DNA of 43,056 bases, taken from positions 1-43,056 of the forward strand of contig NZ_RXNR01000034.1 of assembly GCF_003966145.1 (NCBI RefSeq), written 5' to 3'. A program made the position numbers and the translations under genes. Under the pieces are notes generated by a model that worked only from the letters and a program-made list of their open reading frames with translations, did no database searches and was not told the origin of the DNA. This DNA comes from Lysinibacillus telephonicus. Its GTDB lineage: Bacteria; Bacillota; Bacilli; Bacillales_A; Planococcaceae. Below are positions 16,380-25,806 of the stretch, one piece after another; the first letter of the stretch is position 1; every line of letters begins with the position of its first letter.

Positions 16380-17177
16380 ATGAAAGTTTTATTTATCGGC
16401 GATATCGTGGGTTCAATCGGTCGAGATGCAGTGGAAAAATATTTACCCCGCTTAAAGAAAAAATATGGTCCAGATGTTGTCATTGCAAACGGAGAGAATG
16501 CAGCAGCTGGCCGCGGAATTACACAAAAAATTTATCAGCAATTGTTGCAAGTTGGTGTTGATGTAATTACTATGGGCAATCACACTTGGGACAATAAAGA
16601 TATTTTTGAATTTATTGATGATGCAGAGTATTTAATTCGTCCTGCTAACTTTTCAAACGAAGCACCTGGAAAAGGAATGGTGCAAATTACGAAAAACGGT
16701 GTTACGTTATCAGTGATTAATTTGCATGGTAGAGTGTTTCTACCGCCACATGAAGATCCTTTTGCGATGGCTGATGTTTTAGTGGAAGAAGCACGTAAAA
16801 TATCCCCATTAGTTTTTGTTGATTTTCATGCTGAAGTAACAAGTGAAAAAATTGCCCTAGGTTGGCATTTGGACGGTCGTGCTTCTGCTGTTGTTGGAAC
16901 ACATACACATGTTCAAACAGCAGATGCCAGAATCTATCCAGGTGGAACAGCTTATATTACCGATGTTGGGATGACAGGTCCGTACGATGAAGTTTTAGGA
17001 ATGAAAAAAGAAAGCGTCATTTACAAATTTCAAACAAATATGCCTTCTCGTTTTGAAGTTCCTAAAACCGGACGAGAAGTACTAAGTGGATTTTTCGTTG
17101 AGATAGATGATAAAACGGGTAAAGCATTTAGCTGTGAACGAATTTATATAAATGAAGACTATCCATTTAAAGGTTAA
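16380..17177 (+). CDS. ymdB: YmdB-family metallophosphodiesterase
   Basis: Calcineurin-like phosphodiesterase of 265 residues. In B. subtilis the homologue hydrolyses 2',3'-cyclic nucleotides and influences the switch between biofilm and motile cells. All expected metal ligands are seen: Asp8, Glu39-Asn40 in NGEN, Asn67-His68 in GNHTW, His150 in VDFHAE, and His175/His177 in GTHTHVQT. The ATG has AGTAGG 7 nt upstream. In B. subtilis rny usually precedes ymdB; here the polysaccharide cluster and a structured element do. Followed by spoVS as in other Bacillales. Confidence 0.95.
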   Translation: MKVLFIGDIVGSIGRDAVEKYLPRLKKKYGPDVVIANGENAAAGRGITQKIYQQLLQVGVDVITMGNHTWDNKDIFEFIDDAEYLIRPANFSNEAPGKGMVQITKNGVTLSVINLHGRVFLPPHEDPFAMADVLVEEARKISPLVFVDFHAEVTSEKIALGWHLDGRASAVVGTHTHVQTADARIYPGGTAYITDVGMTGPYDEVLGMKKESVIYKFQTNMPSRFEVPKTGREVLSGFFVEIDDKTGKAFSCERIYINEDYPFKG

Positions 17178-17204
17178 AAATAAATTTTTTTCAGCTCCAA
17201 ATTC

Positions 17205-17226
17205 AAATTAGAATAGATTCTAATTT
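17205..17226. promoter_or_regulatory. Perfect 22-bp palindrome between ymdB and spoVS
   Basis: AAATTAGAAT (17205-17214), a 2-nt AG spacer, then ATTCTAATTT (17217-17226). The core TTAGAAT/ATTCTAA resembles Fur-superfamily (PerR-like) half-sites, but the 7-2-7 spacing differs from the canonical 7-1-7. With no T-run it is not a terminator. It may be an operator for spoVS (inference). Confidence 0.4.
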
Positions 17227-17342
17227 CCTCTTTAGCAACATAAAATGTGATACGGACACTAAGTTGAAGTCCTTTGAATGAATGCCCAAAAATTCAAATG
17301 CTTCATTCAACATTTATTAAAGCTATATGGGGAGGAATAATT

Positions 17343-17609
17343 GTGGATTCATTAAAAGTATCATCTCGCTCTAATCCAAATTCTGTCGCAGGTGCGCTCG
17401 TTGCGGTTATTCGAGAGCAAGGATATGCGGAAATGCAAGCTGTAGGTGCAGGTGCATTGAATCAGGCAGTGAAAGCAGTTGCGATTGCGCGCGGTTTTGT
17501 TGCGCCGAGCGGAACGGACTTAATTTGTGCACCGGCATTCGCAGATATAACAATTGCTGGTGAGGATCGAACAGCATTAAAGTTAGTAGTTGAAAAAAGA
17601 AACCGATAA
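17343..17609 (+). CDS. spoVS: Stage V sporulation protein S
   Basis: An 88-residue Alba-like small protein, nearly identical in pattern to Bacillus SpoVS (about 86 residues). It contains LKVSSRSNPNSVAGALVAV, GAGALNQAVKAVAIARGFV and GTDLICAPAF. SpoVS affects septation and stage V of sporulation; its biochemical role is not established. The start is GTG at 17343, with GGGGAGG 7 nt upstream. An in-frame upstream ATG would add 23 residues absent from the family. In B. subtilis spoVS is sigma-H dependent; I see only a weak partial sigma-H-like GAAT element around 17270-17280. A strong terminator follows. Confidence 0.96.
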   Translation: MDSLKVSSRSNPNSVAGALVAVIREQGYAEMQAVGAGALNQAVKAVAIARGFVAPSGTDLICAPAFADITIAGEDRTALKLVVEKRNR

Positions 17610-17624
17610 AAGCGTTTGAACCGG

Positions 17625-17666
17625 AGCTCTCATTAATTAGCCTTGCTAATTAATGAGAGCTTTTTC
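17625..17666 (+). terminator. Strong terminator after spoVS
   Basis: A perfect 16-bp stem (17625-17640 with 17646-17661; AGCTCTCATTAATTAG and its complement) with a 5-nt loop, followed by TTTT. Confidence 0.9.
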
Positions 17667-17918
17667 AATTTAATTTTTGGTTTTACAATGCTCGGGAAAT
17701 ACTGACACAATTATGACATACTGAAGTAGTGAATCTTTAACTTATAGGGGTCGTCTTATTTTACATAAAGCTATAATTTTCGGTATTTTCTCTATTTCCG
17801 TCAAAGGTCTGATTTTCACCAAATTGTTGTATTTCCAATAGTTTATGATATACGTTCATGTTAAACTAATGTAGGAAATTCATATATAAATAGAGTAATA
17901 ATTTAAGGAGTTGTTAAC
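17667..17918. other. Upstream region of korAB
   Basis: Completes the 309-bp gap after spoVS. No gene is visible; it holds the korA promoter candidate and ribosome-binding site. Confidence 0.5.
17827..17854 (+). promoter_or_regulatory. Candidate sigma-A promoter for korAB
   Basis: TTGTAT (17827-17832), a 16-nt spacer, then TATACG (17849-17854), about 65 nt upstream of the korA start. Hexamers are imperfect. Confidence 0.4.
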
Positions 17919-19658
17919 ATGTTACATCAGCTTTCGTGGAAAGTCGGTGGGCAGCAAGGTGAAGGTATTGAGAGTACAGGTGAAATCTTCTCAATGGCAA
18001 TGAATCGTTTAGGTTATCACCTTTACGGCTATCGTCATTTCTCTTCACGTATTAAAGGTGGCCATACGAATAATAAAATTACAGTAAGACCAACAGAAGT
18101 GCGCTCAATTGCGGACGATTTAGATATTTTAGTAGCATTCGACCAAGAAACGATTGAAGTTAACTATAAAGAGCTAACAGAAAAAAGCATCATTCTAGCT
18201 GATAGCAAATTTAATCCTACAAAACCTGAAGATTCCAAAGCTCCATTATTTATCGTACCATTTACAGAAATTGCTGCAGAACTAGGTACTTCTCTGATGA
18301 AAAACATGGTAGCAATTGGGGCAACTTCAGCTTTATTAAACTTAAATATTGAAGTATTTCAAGGTGTAGTTGAAGAAATTTTTGGACGAAAAGGCGAAGA
18401 AGTAGTTAATAAAAACATTGAAGCTATCCAAAAAGGCTATGACGTTATGAGTGAGCTTTTAGGTGAACGAGTAGGTGAATGGGAACTAGCTCCTGCAGAT
18501 GGAAAACGTCGCATGTATATGATTGGTAATGACGCAGTTGCTTTAGGTGCTCTAGCAGCAGGTGCACGCTTTATGGCAGCATATCCTATTACACCCGCTT
18601 CAGAAATTATGGAGTATTTAATTAAAAAGCTACCGAAGCTTGGTGGAGCCGTAATTCAAACAGAAGATGAAATCGCAGCTGCTACAATGGCGATTGGTGC
18701 GAACTTTGGTGGTGCCCGCGCATTTACGGCATCAGCAGGACCTGGATTATCACTTATGATGGAGTCGATAGGTCTATCTGGTATGACGGAGCAACCTTTA
18801 GTGATTGTCGATACGCAACGTGGGGGTCCATCAACAGGTCTTCCAACAAAACAAGAACAATCAGACTTAATGGCAATGCTCTATGGTACACATGGTGAGA
18901 TTCCAAAAGTTGTCATTGCACCTTCTACATTGGAGGAAGCGTTCTTTGACACAATTCAAGCATTTAATATTGCGGAAGAACTTCAACTACCAGTTATCAT
19001 TATGACGGATTTACAATTATCTCTTGGTAAACAAACTACGGATCCTTTTGATTATAAGAAAATTGAAATTCGTCGCGGGAAAATTGTTGAAGGGGATATT
19101 GAACCAAACGACAATAAAGACTACTTCAAACGTTATGAAAACACTGAAGATGGAATTTCACCACGCGTTTTCCCAGGAACACCTAATGGTATTCACCATG
19201 TAACAGGTGTTGAGCATGATGAAACAGGTAAACCAAGCGAAGCACAAGGAAACCGTGAGATTCAAATGGACAAACGTTTCCGTAAACTTCAACATTTAAA
19301 ATTCGATAATCCTGTTTATGTAAATGCACCACATGACGAGTCGGATGTATTATTAGTTGGTTTTAACTCTACACGTGGAGCAATTGAAGAAGTACAAGAG
19401 CAATTAACGAATGAAGGGCTTAAAGTAAACCATGCACATATCCGTTTACTATTCCCATTCCCATCAGAAGAAATGGCTCCTTTAGTAGCAGGAGCGAAAA
19501 AAGTGATTGTTGTAGAAAACAATAAAACTTCTCAACTTGCAAATATTATGAAAATGAATATTGGCGGTCACAATAAAACACTTAGTATCACGAAATATGA
19601 CGGTACACCGTTCTTACCTCGTGAGCTTACAAATAAAGTAAAGGAGCTGCTTGACTAA
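17919..19658 (+). CDS. korA: 2-oxoacid:ferredoxin oxidoreductase, fused gamma/alpha subunit
   Basis: Subunit of 2-oxoglutarate (or related 2-oxoacid):ferredoxin oxidoreductase, converting 2-oxoacid and CoA to acyl-CoA, CO2 and reduced ferredoxin. The N-terminal gamma domain (about 1-185) begins SWKVGGQQGEGIESTGE. The alpha domain follows, with AAYPITPASEIMEYL and QTEDEIAAATMAIGA, and the C-terminal domain II ends in RELTNKVKELLD. The 579-residue length fits the two-subunit Kor/Vor type. RBS AAGGAG lies upstream of the ATG. Its stop overlaps the korB start (TAATG). In B. subtilis the tdh/kbl genes occupy the comparable place between spoVS and miaB, by recollection. Confidence 0.92.
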   Translation: MLHQLSWKVGGQQGEGIESTGEIFSMAMNRLGYHLYGYRHFSSRIKGGHTNNKITVRPTEVRSIADDLDILVAFDQETIEVNYKELTEKSIILADSKFNPTKPEDSKAPLFIVPFTEIAAELGTSLMKNMVAIGATSALLNLNIEVFQGVVEEIFGRKGEEVVNKNIEAIQKGYDVMSELLGERVGEWELAPADGKRRMYMIGNDAVALGALAAGARFMAAYPITPASEIMEYLIKKLPKLGGAVIQTEDEIAAATMAIGANFGGARAFTASAGPGLSLMMESIGLSGMTEQPLVIVDTQRGGPSTGLPTKQEQSDLMAMLYGTHGEIPKVVIAPSTLEEAFFDTIQAFNIAEELQLPVIIMTDLQLSLGKQTTDPFDYKKIEIRRGKIVEGDIEPNDNKDYFKRYENTEDGISPRVFPGTPNGIHHVTGVEHDETGKPSEAQGNREIQMDKRFRKLQHLKFDNPVYVNAPHDESDVLLVGFNSTRGAIEEVQEQLTNEGLKVNHAHIRLLFPFPSEEMAPLVAGAKKVIVVENNKTSQLANIMKMNIGGHNKTLSITKYDGTPFLPRELTNKVKELLD

Positions 19659-20524
19659 TGGCAACATTTAAAGATTTTCGTAACTCAGTTAAACCAAACT
19701 GGTGTCCAGGCTGTGGTGACTTTTCTGTTCAAGCAGCTATCCAACGTGCAGCGGCTAATGTAGGAATTGAGCCACATGAATTAGCGGTAGTTGCAGGTAT
19801 TGGTTGCTCAGGACGTATTGCCGGCTATATTAATTCTTACGGGTTCCACGGAATTCATGGTCGTGCGCTGCCACTTGCACAAGGATTAAAAATGGCCAAC
19901 CGTGATCTCCATGTTATCGCTTCTGGTGGTGACGGCGACGGGTTTGCTATTGGTATGGCTCATACAGTACATGCGATCCGCCGTAACATTGACATCACTT
20001 ATGTTGTTATGGATAACCAAATTTATGGTTTAACAAAGGGTCAAACTTCACCTCGTTCTGCACAAGGTTTTATTACAAAATCAACACCTGGCGGGGCAAT
20101 TGAACCTTCATTAAAACCGTTAGAAGTGGCATTATCAGCTGGTGCAACATTTGTCGCACAAGGTTTCTCAACAGATATTAAAGAATTAACAGCTTTAATT
20201 GAGGCTGGTATTCAGCATAAGGGATTCTCATTCATTAACGTATTCAGTCCTTGTGTAACATACAATAAGGTAAATACCTATGAATGGTTTAAAGAGCATC
20301 TAACGAAACTATCTGAAATTGAAGACTATGATTCTACAAACAGAGAATTAGCAATGCAAACAGTTATGGAAAAAGAAGGATTAGTAACAGGTATTATTTA
20401 TCAAGAAACGGATACAAAATCTTACCAAGAAAAAGTACCTGGCTACTCTGAAGAACCACTATCAAAAATTGATATGAATTTATCTGAAGAAAAGTTTAAT
20501 GAATTAGTAAAAGAATTTATGTAA
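19658..20524 (+). CDS. korB: 2-oxoacid:ferredoxin oxidoreductase, beta subunit (TPP-binding)
   Basis: The thiamine-diphosphate-binding partner of the preceding subunit. NWCPGCGDFSVQ near the N-terminus supplies cluster/structural cysteines. The TPP motif is GDGDGFAIG followed about 25 residues later by MDNQIYGLTKGQTSPRS. The 288-residue length matches KorB-type subunits without an extra ferredoxin domain. The ATG overlaps the korA stop codon by one base, so the two are translationally coupled. A terminator follows. The 2-oxoacid cannot be proven from sequence; 2-oxoglutarate is most likely by family. Confidence 0.93.
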   Translation: MATFKDFRNSVKPNWCPGCGDFSVQAAIQRAAANVGIEPHELAVVAGIGCSGRIAGYINSYGFHGIHGRALPLAQGLKMANRDLHVIASGGDGDGFAIGMAHTVHAIRRNIDITYVVMDNQIYGLTKGQTSPRSAQGFITKSTPGGAIEPSLKPLEVALSAGATFVAQGFSTDIKELTALIEAGIQHKGFSFINVFSPCVTYNKVNTYEWFKEHLTKLSEIEDYDSTNRELAMQTVMEKEGLVTGIIYQETDTKSYQEKVPGYSEEPLSKIDMNLSEEKFNELVKEFM

Positions 20525-20534
20525 TTGCTTCGCA

Positions 20535-20560
20535 AGGGCTCCTTTTAAAGGAGCTCTTTT
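20535..20560 (+). terminator. Terminator after korB
   Basis: GGGCTCCTTT pairs with AAAGGAGCTC (one G-T pair) and is followed by TTTT. Confidence 0.75.
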
Positions 20561-20677
20561 ACTTGGGGGAAATACCTTGAATATGAAATTTTTACAAACT
20601 ATTTACATATATCTTACAGTTGCTTTATAAAACTAAACTATGCTCTTACTAGAAATAAAGTAGAGGGGTCGTTTGGA

Positions 20678-22228
20678 TTGCGTTTAAGACGCTATATTAA
20701 GGTAAAAGACCGATTACTAGTTTTAATGATTGTTTGTATTATTTCGAACAGTATTTTTGCAATTTTTAGTATTGATTATTTAAGGAAAATGGAAAATAAT
20801 ACAGAAATTATGTATGGAGAGAAGCTTCTAGCCGTTAACACAATCTCAGATATTGAAGTTGCTTTTCTTACCGGAGATTCCAATAGATTGAACGAGATTC
20901 AAAATTTACTAGAAAATTATAAGTTTGATTCTAAAATGGAATTTTACATAAAAGATTTAAATAGTAGTTTGGAAAGTGAAGATCATAATAAAATAATCAC
21001 TACAGTACAAGAAATGAAGCAATATGTAATTGATAGGGCAGAAAGTCAAATGGCATCTTATCAAAAGGATATTTCATTTGGATACAAATTATTGGCTAGT
21101 GTGTCAGTTGTGATTATTCTAATTATTATTTATTTCAGTATACGGGCTACAAGAGCCGTAAATATACCGACAAGACAGCTAAAAAAATTGCTTAAAGAGG
21201 CTGAACAAGGTGATTTTACAAAAACCGCTACATATGATTCCAAGGATGAGCTAGGCGAGGTCATGCTAAGCTACAATCAAATGGCAACGGAAGTGAAGGA
21301 ACTATTAAGGGTTGTACAAGAAAGTGCTGCTTCAGTAGATGAAGCAAATGACCAATTGCAACGTGCATCAGAAAAAACAACAGAGGCATCAATCCATATT
21401 TCACATGATGCTACCGATTTAACAAAAGCTACCATTCGATCAACAGATCAATTAAAAGTTAATACAAATGCACTTCAAGGGATTGCTGAGGGTATAGAAG
21501 TTATCGCAGAAGGTATTGAGTATATAGAGAAAACGATTCAACATACCGTATATGAAGCAAATGAAGGGGTTCAATTTGTCAACTTAAATATTGGACAAAT
21601 GAATGAAATTGAACAAGCCGTAAAGCAAACGAACGATATGATGCAGGTGTTAGTTGCGCATTCAAAAGAAATTGAAAAAGTGGTTCAAATGATTAATGAA
21701 ATCGGAGAACAAACGAATCTACTAGCATTAAATGCAGCTATTGAAGCAGCAAGAGCCGGGGAATATGGAAAAGGCTTTAGCGTAGTTGCTGACGAGGTTC
21801 GTAAACTTTCAGAACAATCAGTTCGATCAACTCGGGTAATCGAGAATATAGTCAAGCAAATTCAAAGCGACACAAAAGAGTCAGTACGTTTCATGGGAGT
21901 TGCTATTGAATCTGTCCAAACAGGTCTTGATACTACGAATCAAACAGCTGCAAAATTCCAACAAATCGTATCATCTGTAAATGAAATCGGACCGCATATT
22001 GGCGAGGTTTCTTCAACAATAAGCTCAATCACAGAAAGCACAAAAGAAGTTGCTCAAAATTCATTACAATTAAGCGAAGTATCAAAGCAAAATGCATCCA
22101 GAATAGAGCAAGTGTCAAAATCAACAAATGATCAGCTGGAAGCAACACGTGAAATGCACGAGGAAATTCAAAAAATTACCAAAAATATTCGTTCATTAAC
22201 AAGTGCAATTAAGCGATTTACGGTTTAG
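20678..22228 (+). CDS. Methyl-accepting chemotaxis protein
   Basis: A transmembrane chemoreceptor of 516 residues. Membrane helices lie at about 13-34 and 138-155, enclosing a short (about 100-residue) helical sensor of the four-helix-bundle type. A HAMP domain (about 156-210) follows, then a long coiled-coil signalling domain with the conserved hairpin tip [19 protein letters not shown] and [13 protein letters not shown]. It signals to the CheA/CheW array. No C-terminal CheR-tethering pentapeptide is seen. The start is TTG at 20678, with AGAGGGG 9 nt upstream. The ligand is unknown. It is the first gene of the accessory stretch between korB and miaB. Confidence 0.93.
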   Translation: MRLRRYIKVKDRLLVLMIVCIISNSIFAIFSIDYLRKMENNTEIMYGEKLLAVNTISDIEVAFLTGDSNRLNEIQNLLENYKFDSKMEFYIKDLNSSLESEDHNKIITTVQEMKQYVIDRAESQMASYQKDISFGYKLLASVSVVIILIIIYFSIRATRAVNIPTRQLKKLLKEAEQGDFTKTATYDSKDELGEVMLSYNQMATEVKELLRVVQESAASVDEANDQLQRASEKTTEASIHISHDATDLTKATIRSTDQLKVNTNALQGIAEGIEVIAEGIEYIEKTIQHTVYEANEGVQFVNLNIGQMNEIEQAVKQTNDMMQVLVAHSKEIEKVVQMINEIGEQTNLLALNAAIEAARAGEYGKGFSVVADEVRKLSEQSVRSTRVIENIVKQIQSDTKESVRFMGVAIESVQTGLDTTNQTAAKFQQIVSSVNEIGPHIGEVSSTISSITESTKEVAQNSLQLSEVSKQNASRIEQVSKSTNDQLEATREMHEEIQKITKNIRSLTSAIKRFTV

Positions 22229-22330
22229 TTTTTAATATTTTGTTAAAAATTGGTGCATTCATCATGTTCACTCAAATTTTCTATTCATATAGTAATGAAT
22301 ATGAATACGAATATATTTGGTGGTGAACGA

Positions 22331-23419
22331 ATGGTTAAAATTAGTTTATGTATGATAGTGAAAAATGAGGAAGAAGTTTTACATCAATGCTTAAATAGTG
22401 TAAACGATCTTGTGGATGAAATTATAATTGTCGATACTGGCTCAACAGACAAAACGAAGGAAATTGCAAGTCAATTTACAGAAAAGATTTTTGATTTTGA
22501 ATGGGTTGATGATTTTTCTAAAGCAAGAAATTTTGCCTTTAGTAAAGCAACGATGGATTACATTTTTTGGATGGATGCAGATGATGTTTTGCTAGAAGAG
22601 GATCAGGTAAAGTTTCAACAATTAAAGGATTCTCTTGCAAATAAAGTGGATGCAGTTTCCATGCTTTATCATATAGCTTTTGATGAATATGATAATCCAA
22701 CATTTAGTTTTAGAAGAAATCGACTTGTAAAAAGAGCGCGCAATTTTCAATGGTATGGAGCAGTTCACGAATATTTGCAAGTGGGTGGAAATATAATTTC
22801 ATCAGATGTTGCCATTACACACCGAAAAAAAGATAAATCAATCAATCGACCACAAAGTGATCGGAATTTAAAAATTTATGAGAAACGATTAGAGAAGGGG
22901 GAAACATTTACCCCAAGAGATTTATTTTATTATAGTAATGAATTAAAGGATCATGGACAATATGAAAAAGCAATTCAATTTTATAATAAATTTTTGTCAG
23001 AGGACAAAGGATGGGTAGAGGATAAGATTCGAGCTTGTATTAATTTAGCTGCATGTTATCGAAGTTTAGGTGATGCAGAAAAAGAAATTGATGCACTTTT
23101 AAAATCACTTGTATACGATGTACCAAGACCAGAAGTTTCTTGTCGTATGGGCGACTTATATAAAGAGCAAAAACTTTATGAGAAGGCCATTATTTGGTAT
23201 CATTTAGCAACTAATGTTTCAACAGAAAATATTATGGGATTTAGACAGGAAAGCTATTCAACTTGGTATCCGTATTTACAGTTATGTGTTTGTTATTGGA
23301 ATATTGGTGAAAAGGAACTTGCTGTTGAATATAATAACAAGGCAAAAGCATATCGACCACATGATCCTGCAGTCCTAAAAAATGAAGAATTCTTTAATAG
23401 TTATTTTGCAAATAAATAA
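22331..23419 (+). CDS. SunS-like GT2 glycosyltransferase with C-terminal TPR-like repeats
   Basis: Residues 1 to about 220 form a GT-A glycosyltransferase: SLCMIVKNEEEVLHQCL, VDTGSTDKTKEI, DDFSKARNFAFSKA and the DxD-type metal site WMDADD. From about 220 the protein is a helical-repeat tail (DLFYYSNELKDHGQYEKAIQFY, shown in part as FYYSNELKDHGQYEKA, and further units), the layout of SunS-type enzymes that glycosylate peptides. I chose the ATG at 22331, with GGTGG 7 nt upstream; an in-frame start at 22250 adds 27 unlike residues. A perfect sigma-K-type -10 (CATATAGTA, 22286-22294) lies upstream, but its -35 AC is misplaced (14 nt). A related enzyme is at 24772-25806. A collagen-like protein lies 4 kb downstream and is a possible acceptor (inference). 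Confidence 0.85.
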   Translation: MVKISLCMIVKNEEEVLHQCLNSVNDLVDEIIIVDTGSTDKTKEIASQFTEKIFDFEWVDDFSKARNFAFSKATMDYIFWMDADDVLLEEDQVKFQQLKDSLANKVDAVSMLYHIAFDEYDNPTFSFRRNRLVKRARNFQWYGAVHEYLQVGGNIISSDVAITHRKKDKSINRPQSDRNLKIYEKRLEKGETFTPRDLFYYSNELKDHGQYEKAIQFYNKFLSEDKGWVEDKIRACINLAACYRSLGDAEKEIDALLKSLVYDVPRPEVSCRMGDLYKEQKLYEKAIIWYHLATNVSTENIMGFRQESYSTWYPYLQLCVCYWNIGEKELAVEYNNKAKAYRPHDPAVLKNEEFFNSYFANK

Positions 23420-23423
23420 TTGA

Positions 23424-23458
23424 AAAAAAGTGTCCAGTATTATCTGGACACTTTTTTT
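23424..23458 (+). terminator. Terminator after the plus-strand glycosyltransferase
   Basis: AAAAAGTGTCCAG and CTGGACACTTTTT form a 13-bp stem with a 6-nt loop and a T-run; A-rich on the other side, so it may act on both strands. Confidence 0.85.
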
Positions 23459-23551
23459 CATAAATAGTAATTTTAGTGATATTTTGTTGCTTCTCCAGTA
23501 AATTTTCATATTTATTGCTATCAAAACTAGTAGAGTAAATCTTACTTAATT

Positions 23552-23605
23552 ATAAAAAAGACTGTAAACAAAATCAGCGTTTATTGATTTTGCCTACAGT
23601 CTAAA
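23552..23605 (-). terminator. Terminator of the minus-strand glycosyltransferase operon
   Basis: Read on the minus strand: AGACTGTA-(gg/cc mismatch)-CAAAATCA pairs with TGATTTTG-TT-TACAGTCT, followed by a T-run (the A-run at 23553-23559 on plus). It lies downstream of the minus-strand gene ending at 23641. Confidence 0.8.
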
Positions 23606-23640
23606 ATGGAGAATCCCGTCTAGTTATTTTATTTATTTTT

Positions 23641-24747
23641 TTATATATACAACCCATTGTTAAAAGGTTCAATAATCTTCTTTCGAAAATTAGTTTGATG
23701 TACGTTCAAATTTGAAAGGATAGTACTTCTATTATTAATAATGTCTGATTCCAACTGTGAAATTTGTTCACTTATATTTTGTTCATCAGTTGAGACCAAG
23801 TATTTTTCATGATTAATTGACTTAACAAAATCAAATACTTTAAAGCGATAACCAAAAGCAATAAAAGGAACATTTGCTGCTAATGAAATAAAATTAGCAT
23901 GTAATTTAAAATTAATAGTAAAGGTGCAATTTTGTAAGATGTCCATCAACTCATACTCATTGTAGAGATTTCGGTCCAAAATCACTTGAGACTTATTATC
24001 AAGCTTTGAGTAAAGACGTTCTATAGATGGGAAATCCTGTCTCCAAACAGAAAATAAATAAATAAAGTACCCATTTTCAATGAACTGGTTCAAGCTGACT
24101 GCTAATTGATCTTCTACAGTGATTTCATCTTCCCCATAAATATTATTAAAGCTTGTTCCCCAATTCACACCTATAATTTTTTCATTATGTTGAAGAGTAG
24201 ATTGTAATTTATTTATTTGTTCATTTTTAGAAATTACCTGAGGTTTTAGTAAAAATCCAGGATCTCCGCTTATATGAGCATCCTTTCTAACCCCATACTG
24301 TTCTAACACTTTTAATGTTAACGGACCTCTAACACCAGACCAAACACTTTCCATAAAGACCTGTTTAATTTTAGCGCTAAAATTATTTGAAATTAATATT
24401 GGAATTTCCACATTATTTTCTAATCGTTCAATATAATCTTTTGGAGCCCAGTCTATACCAGATCCCCAAATCATTATTTTTTTATTTATTGTTAAGCAAT
24501 TATACAAATACTCAATGATATATGGATGGATTAAGTTTCCATTTCCACTTAGTATGGAACCGCCACCTAAAACAATGAGGTCATACTGATTAGGGGAGAC
24601 ATTTTTTAAATATTTGTGTTCAATATTAACAAAATCAAGCTTGTACGATTCTCCTAATATAGAAAACTGTTGCTTGAATATATCGGCCATTAATTCATCG
24701 CCTAAATTTTTATAGCCAATCCATCCAATATAAAGAACCTTTTTCAA
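23641..24747 (-). CDS. Polysaccharide pyruvyl transferase family protein
   Basis: A 368-residue protein of the CsaB/WcaK-type pyruvyl transferase family. It starts VLYIGWIGYKNLGDELMA, followed by LIVLGGGSILSGNG and, in the C-terminal domain, NCTFTINFKLHANFISLAANVPFIAFGYR (key part FKLHANFISLAANVPF), the usual family core. Members transfer pyruvate from PEP to sugars, or act as GT-B-like glycosyltransferases. The start is TTG at 24747, with AAGGAAG upstream. It is 24 nt behind the glycosyltransferase at 24772-25806 in the same direction and is the last gene of the minus-strand operon. Pyruvylated sugars are known anchors and decorations of cell-surface polymers; the acceptor here is unknown. 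Confidence 0.82.
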   Translation of the reverse strand: MKKVLYIGWIGYKNLGDELMADIFKQQFSILGESYKLDFVNIEHKYLKNVSPNQYDLIVLGGGSILSGNGNLIHPYIIEYLYNCLTINKKIMIWGSGIDWAPKDYIERLENNVEIPILISNNFSAKIKQVFMESVWSGVRGPLTLKVLEQYGVRKDAHISGDPGFLLKPQVISKNEQINKLQSTLQHNEKIIGVNWGTSFNNIYGEDEITVEDQLAVSLNQFIENGYFIYLFSVWRQDFPSIERLYSKLDNKSQVILDRNLYNEYELMDILQNCTFTINFKLHANFISLAANVPFIAFGYRFKVFDFVKSINHEKYLVSTDEQNISEQISQLESDIINNRSTILSNLNVHQTNFRKKIIEPFNNGLYI

Positions 24748-24771
24748 ACAGTCACTTCCTTAATAAAGAAA

Positions 24772-25806
24772 CTAGTTGTTCTTCTTTGTTGAATTGATTT
24801 TTTTTAAACATAAATGCTTATATTCTGTAGCTTTAAAGCTCCCTGAACCCCGAAGAATAAGGTATTCTGTATGACCTTCACCTAATTCAAGACATTTTTC
24901 AAAGGAAGCTAGTGCATCAGAGTACTGTTCCTTTTGATATAGGATAAGACCTTTCATAAAATGAAGATCGACATAATCAGGATAAAGGAGAATTGCTTTT
25001 TCAATAGCAGGCCAAGCCCCGTCAAAACTATTCATTTCAATTAACATCCCATATTTTAAACGATAAAGTAATGCTGGTGGTTTTAAACCTTGGTAAAGAA
25101 AACCTAAAATCGCTTCATTTATATAAAGAAAAGCAGTATTGTACTCCTTTTTTCGGTAATATTCACTTGCTAAATGATATTCAATCCAAGGACTGTGGTT
25201 AGGTTGTTCGTATTCTATGAGAAGGGTTTGGAGATTGCGCTGAGACTTATTTTTTTGTTTTGTAATTTCTTCTATATATCCGTAATGATGGATTGGAGCT
25301 TTTAGGCTTTCAATTGACTCTGTGACCTCGTTTTTATTAGAAAGCATTGGGGTTTCATGGATTTGATTGTAAAATTTAACCCCTATATGATTTCGAAACA
25401 AACGTGGTTGATAATACAAATAGGCTTGTTGCTTCTTAACTGGAAATGTCTCTCCATAATAATTGATAATTGGCATTAACAGCATAGCAGCATTTGTCTT
25501 ACTAATGCTTTCTATTATCATTTGTTCATTGCCAGCTTCTAATTCTTCGTCTGCATCAAGCCATAAAATCCAATCACCGCTTGCTTTCGATAAACCAAAA
25601 TTTCTTGCATCTGCAAAATTATTCGTCCATTTAAATGAATAGATGGAAGCCTTGTATTTTTCGCAAATATTAATTGTTTCGTCCGTTGAGCCTGTATCAA
25701 CGATAATAATCTCTTGAACAAAGTCATTGACGCTTTTTAAGCATTGCTCTATAAATTGCTCTTCATTTTTTACAATCATACATAATGAAATTGTCGGAGC
25801 TGTCAT
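24772..25806 (-). CDS. SunS-like GT2 glycosyltransferase with TPR-like tail, second copy
   Basis: A 344-residue paralogue of the enzyme at 22331-23419. The GT-A part has SLCMIVKNEEQFIEQCLKSV, VDTGSTDETI, NNFADARNFGLSKASGDW and the DxD site WLDADEE. The tail shows TPR-like units (PDYVDLHFMKGLILYQKEQY, then SDALASFEKCLELGEG). The ATG directly follows the TAA of the upstream gene, and GGAAGTG is the ribosome-binding site within that gene, so the genes are coupled. The minus-strand order is anchor-domain protein, hypothetical, this enzyme, pyruvyl transferase. I infer a role in decorating a spore-surface protein; the sugar is unknown. Confidence 0.85.
   Translation of the reverse strand: MTAPTISLCMIVKNEEQFIEQCLKSVNDFVQEIIIVDTGSTDETINICEKYKASIYSFKWTNNFADARNFGLSKASGDWILWLDADEELEAGNEQMIIESISKTNAAMLLMPIINYYGETFPVKKQQAYLYYQPRLFRNHIGVKFYNQIHETPMLSNKNEVTESIESLKAPIHHYGYIEEITKQKNKSQRNLQTLLIEYEQPNHSPWIEYHLASEYYRKKEYNTAFLYINEAILGFLYQGLKPPALLYRLKYGMLIEMNSFDGAWPAIEKAILLYPDYVDLHFMKGLILYQKEQYSDALASFEKCLELGEGHTEYLILRGSGSFKATEYKHLCLKKINSTKKNN

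Noticed and set aside
16352-16561. 69-codon plus-strand frame overlapping ymdB
   Set aside because: It lies in another frame over the start of ymdB, whose frame has all metal ligands and the ribosome-binding site.
17205-17226. Canonical PerR box
   Set aside because: The half-sites are similar but the spacer is 2 nt instead of 1, and neither neighbour is a known PerR target.
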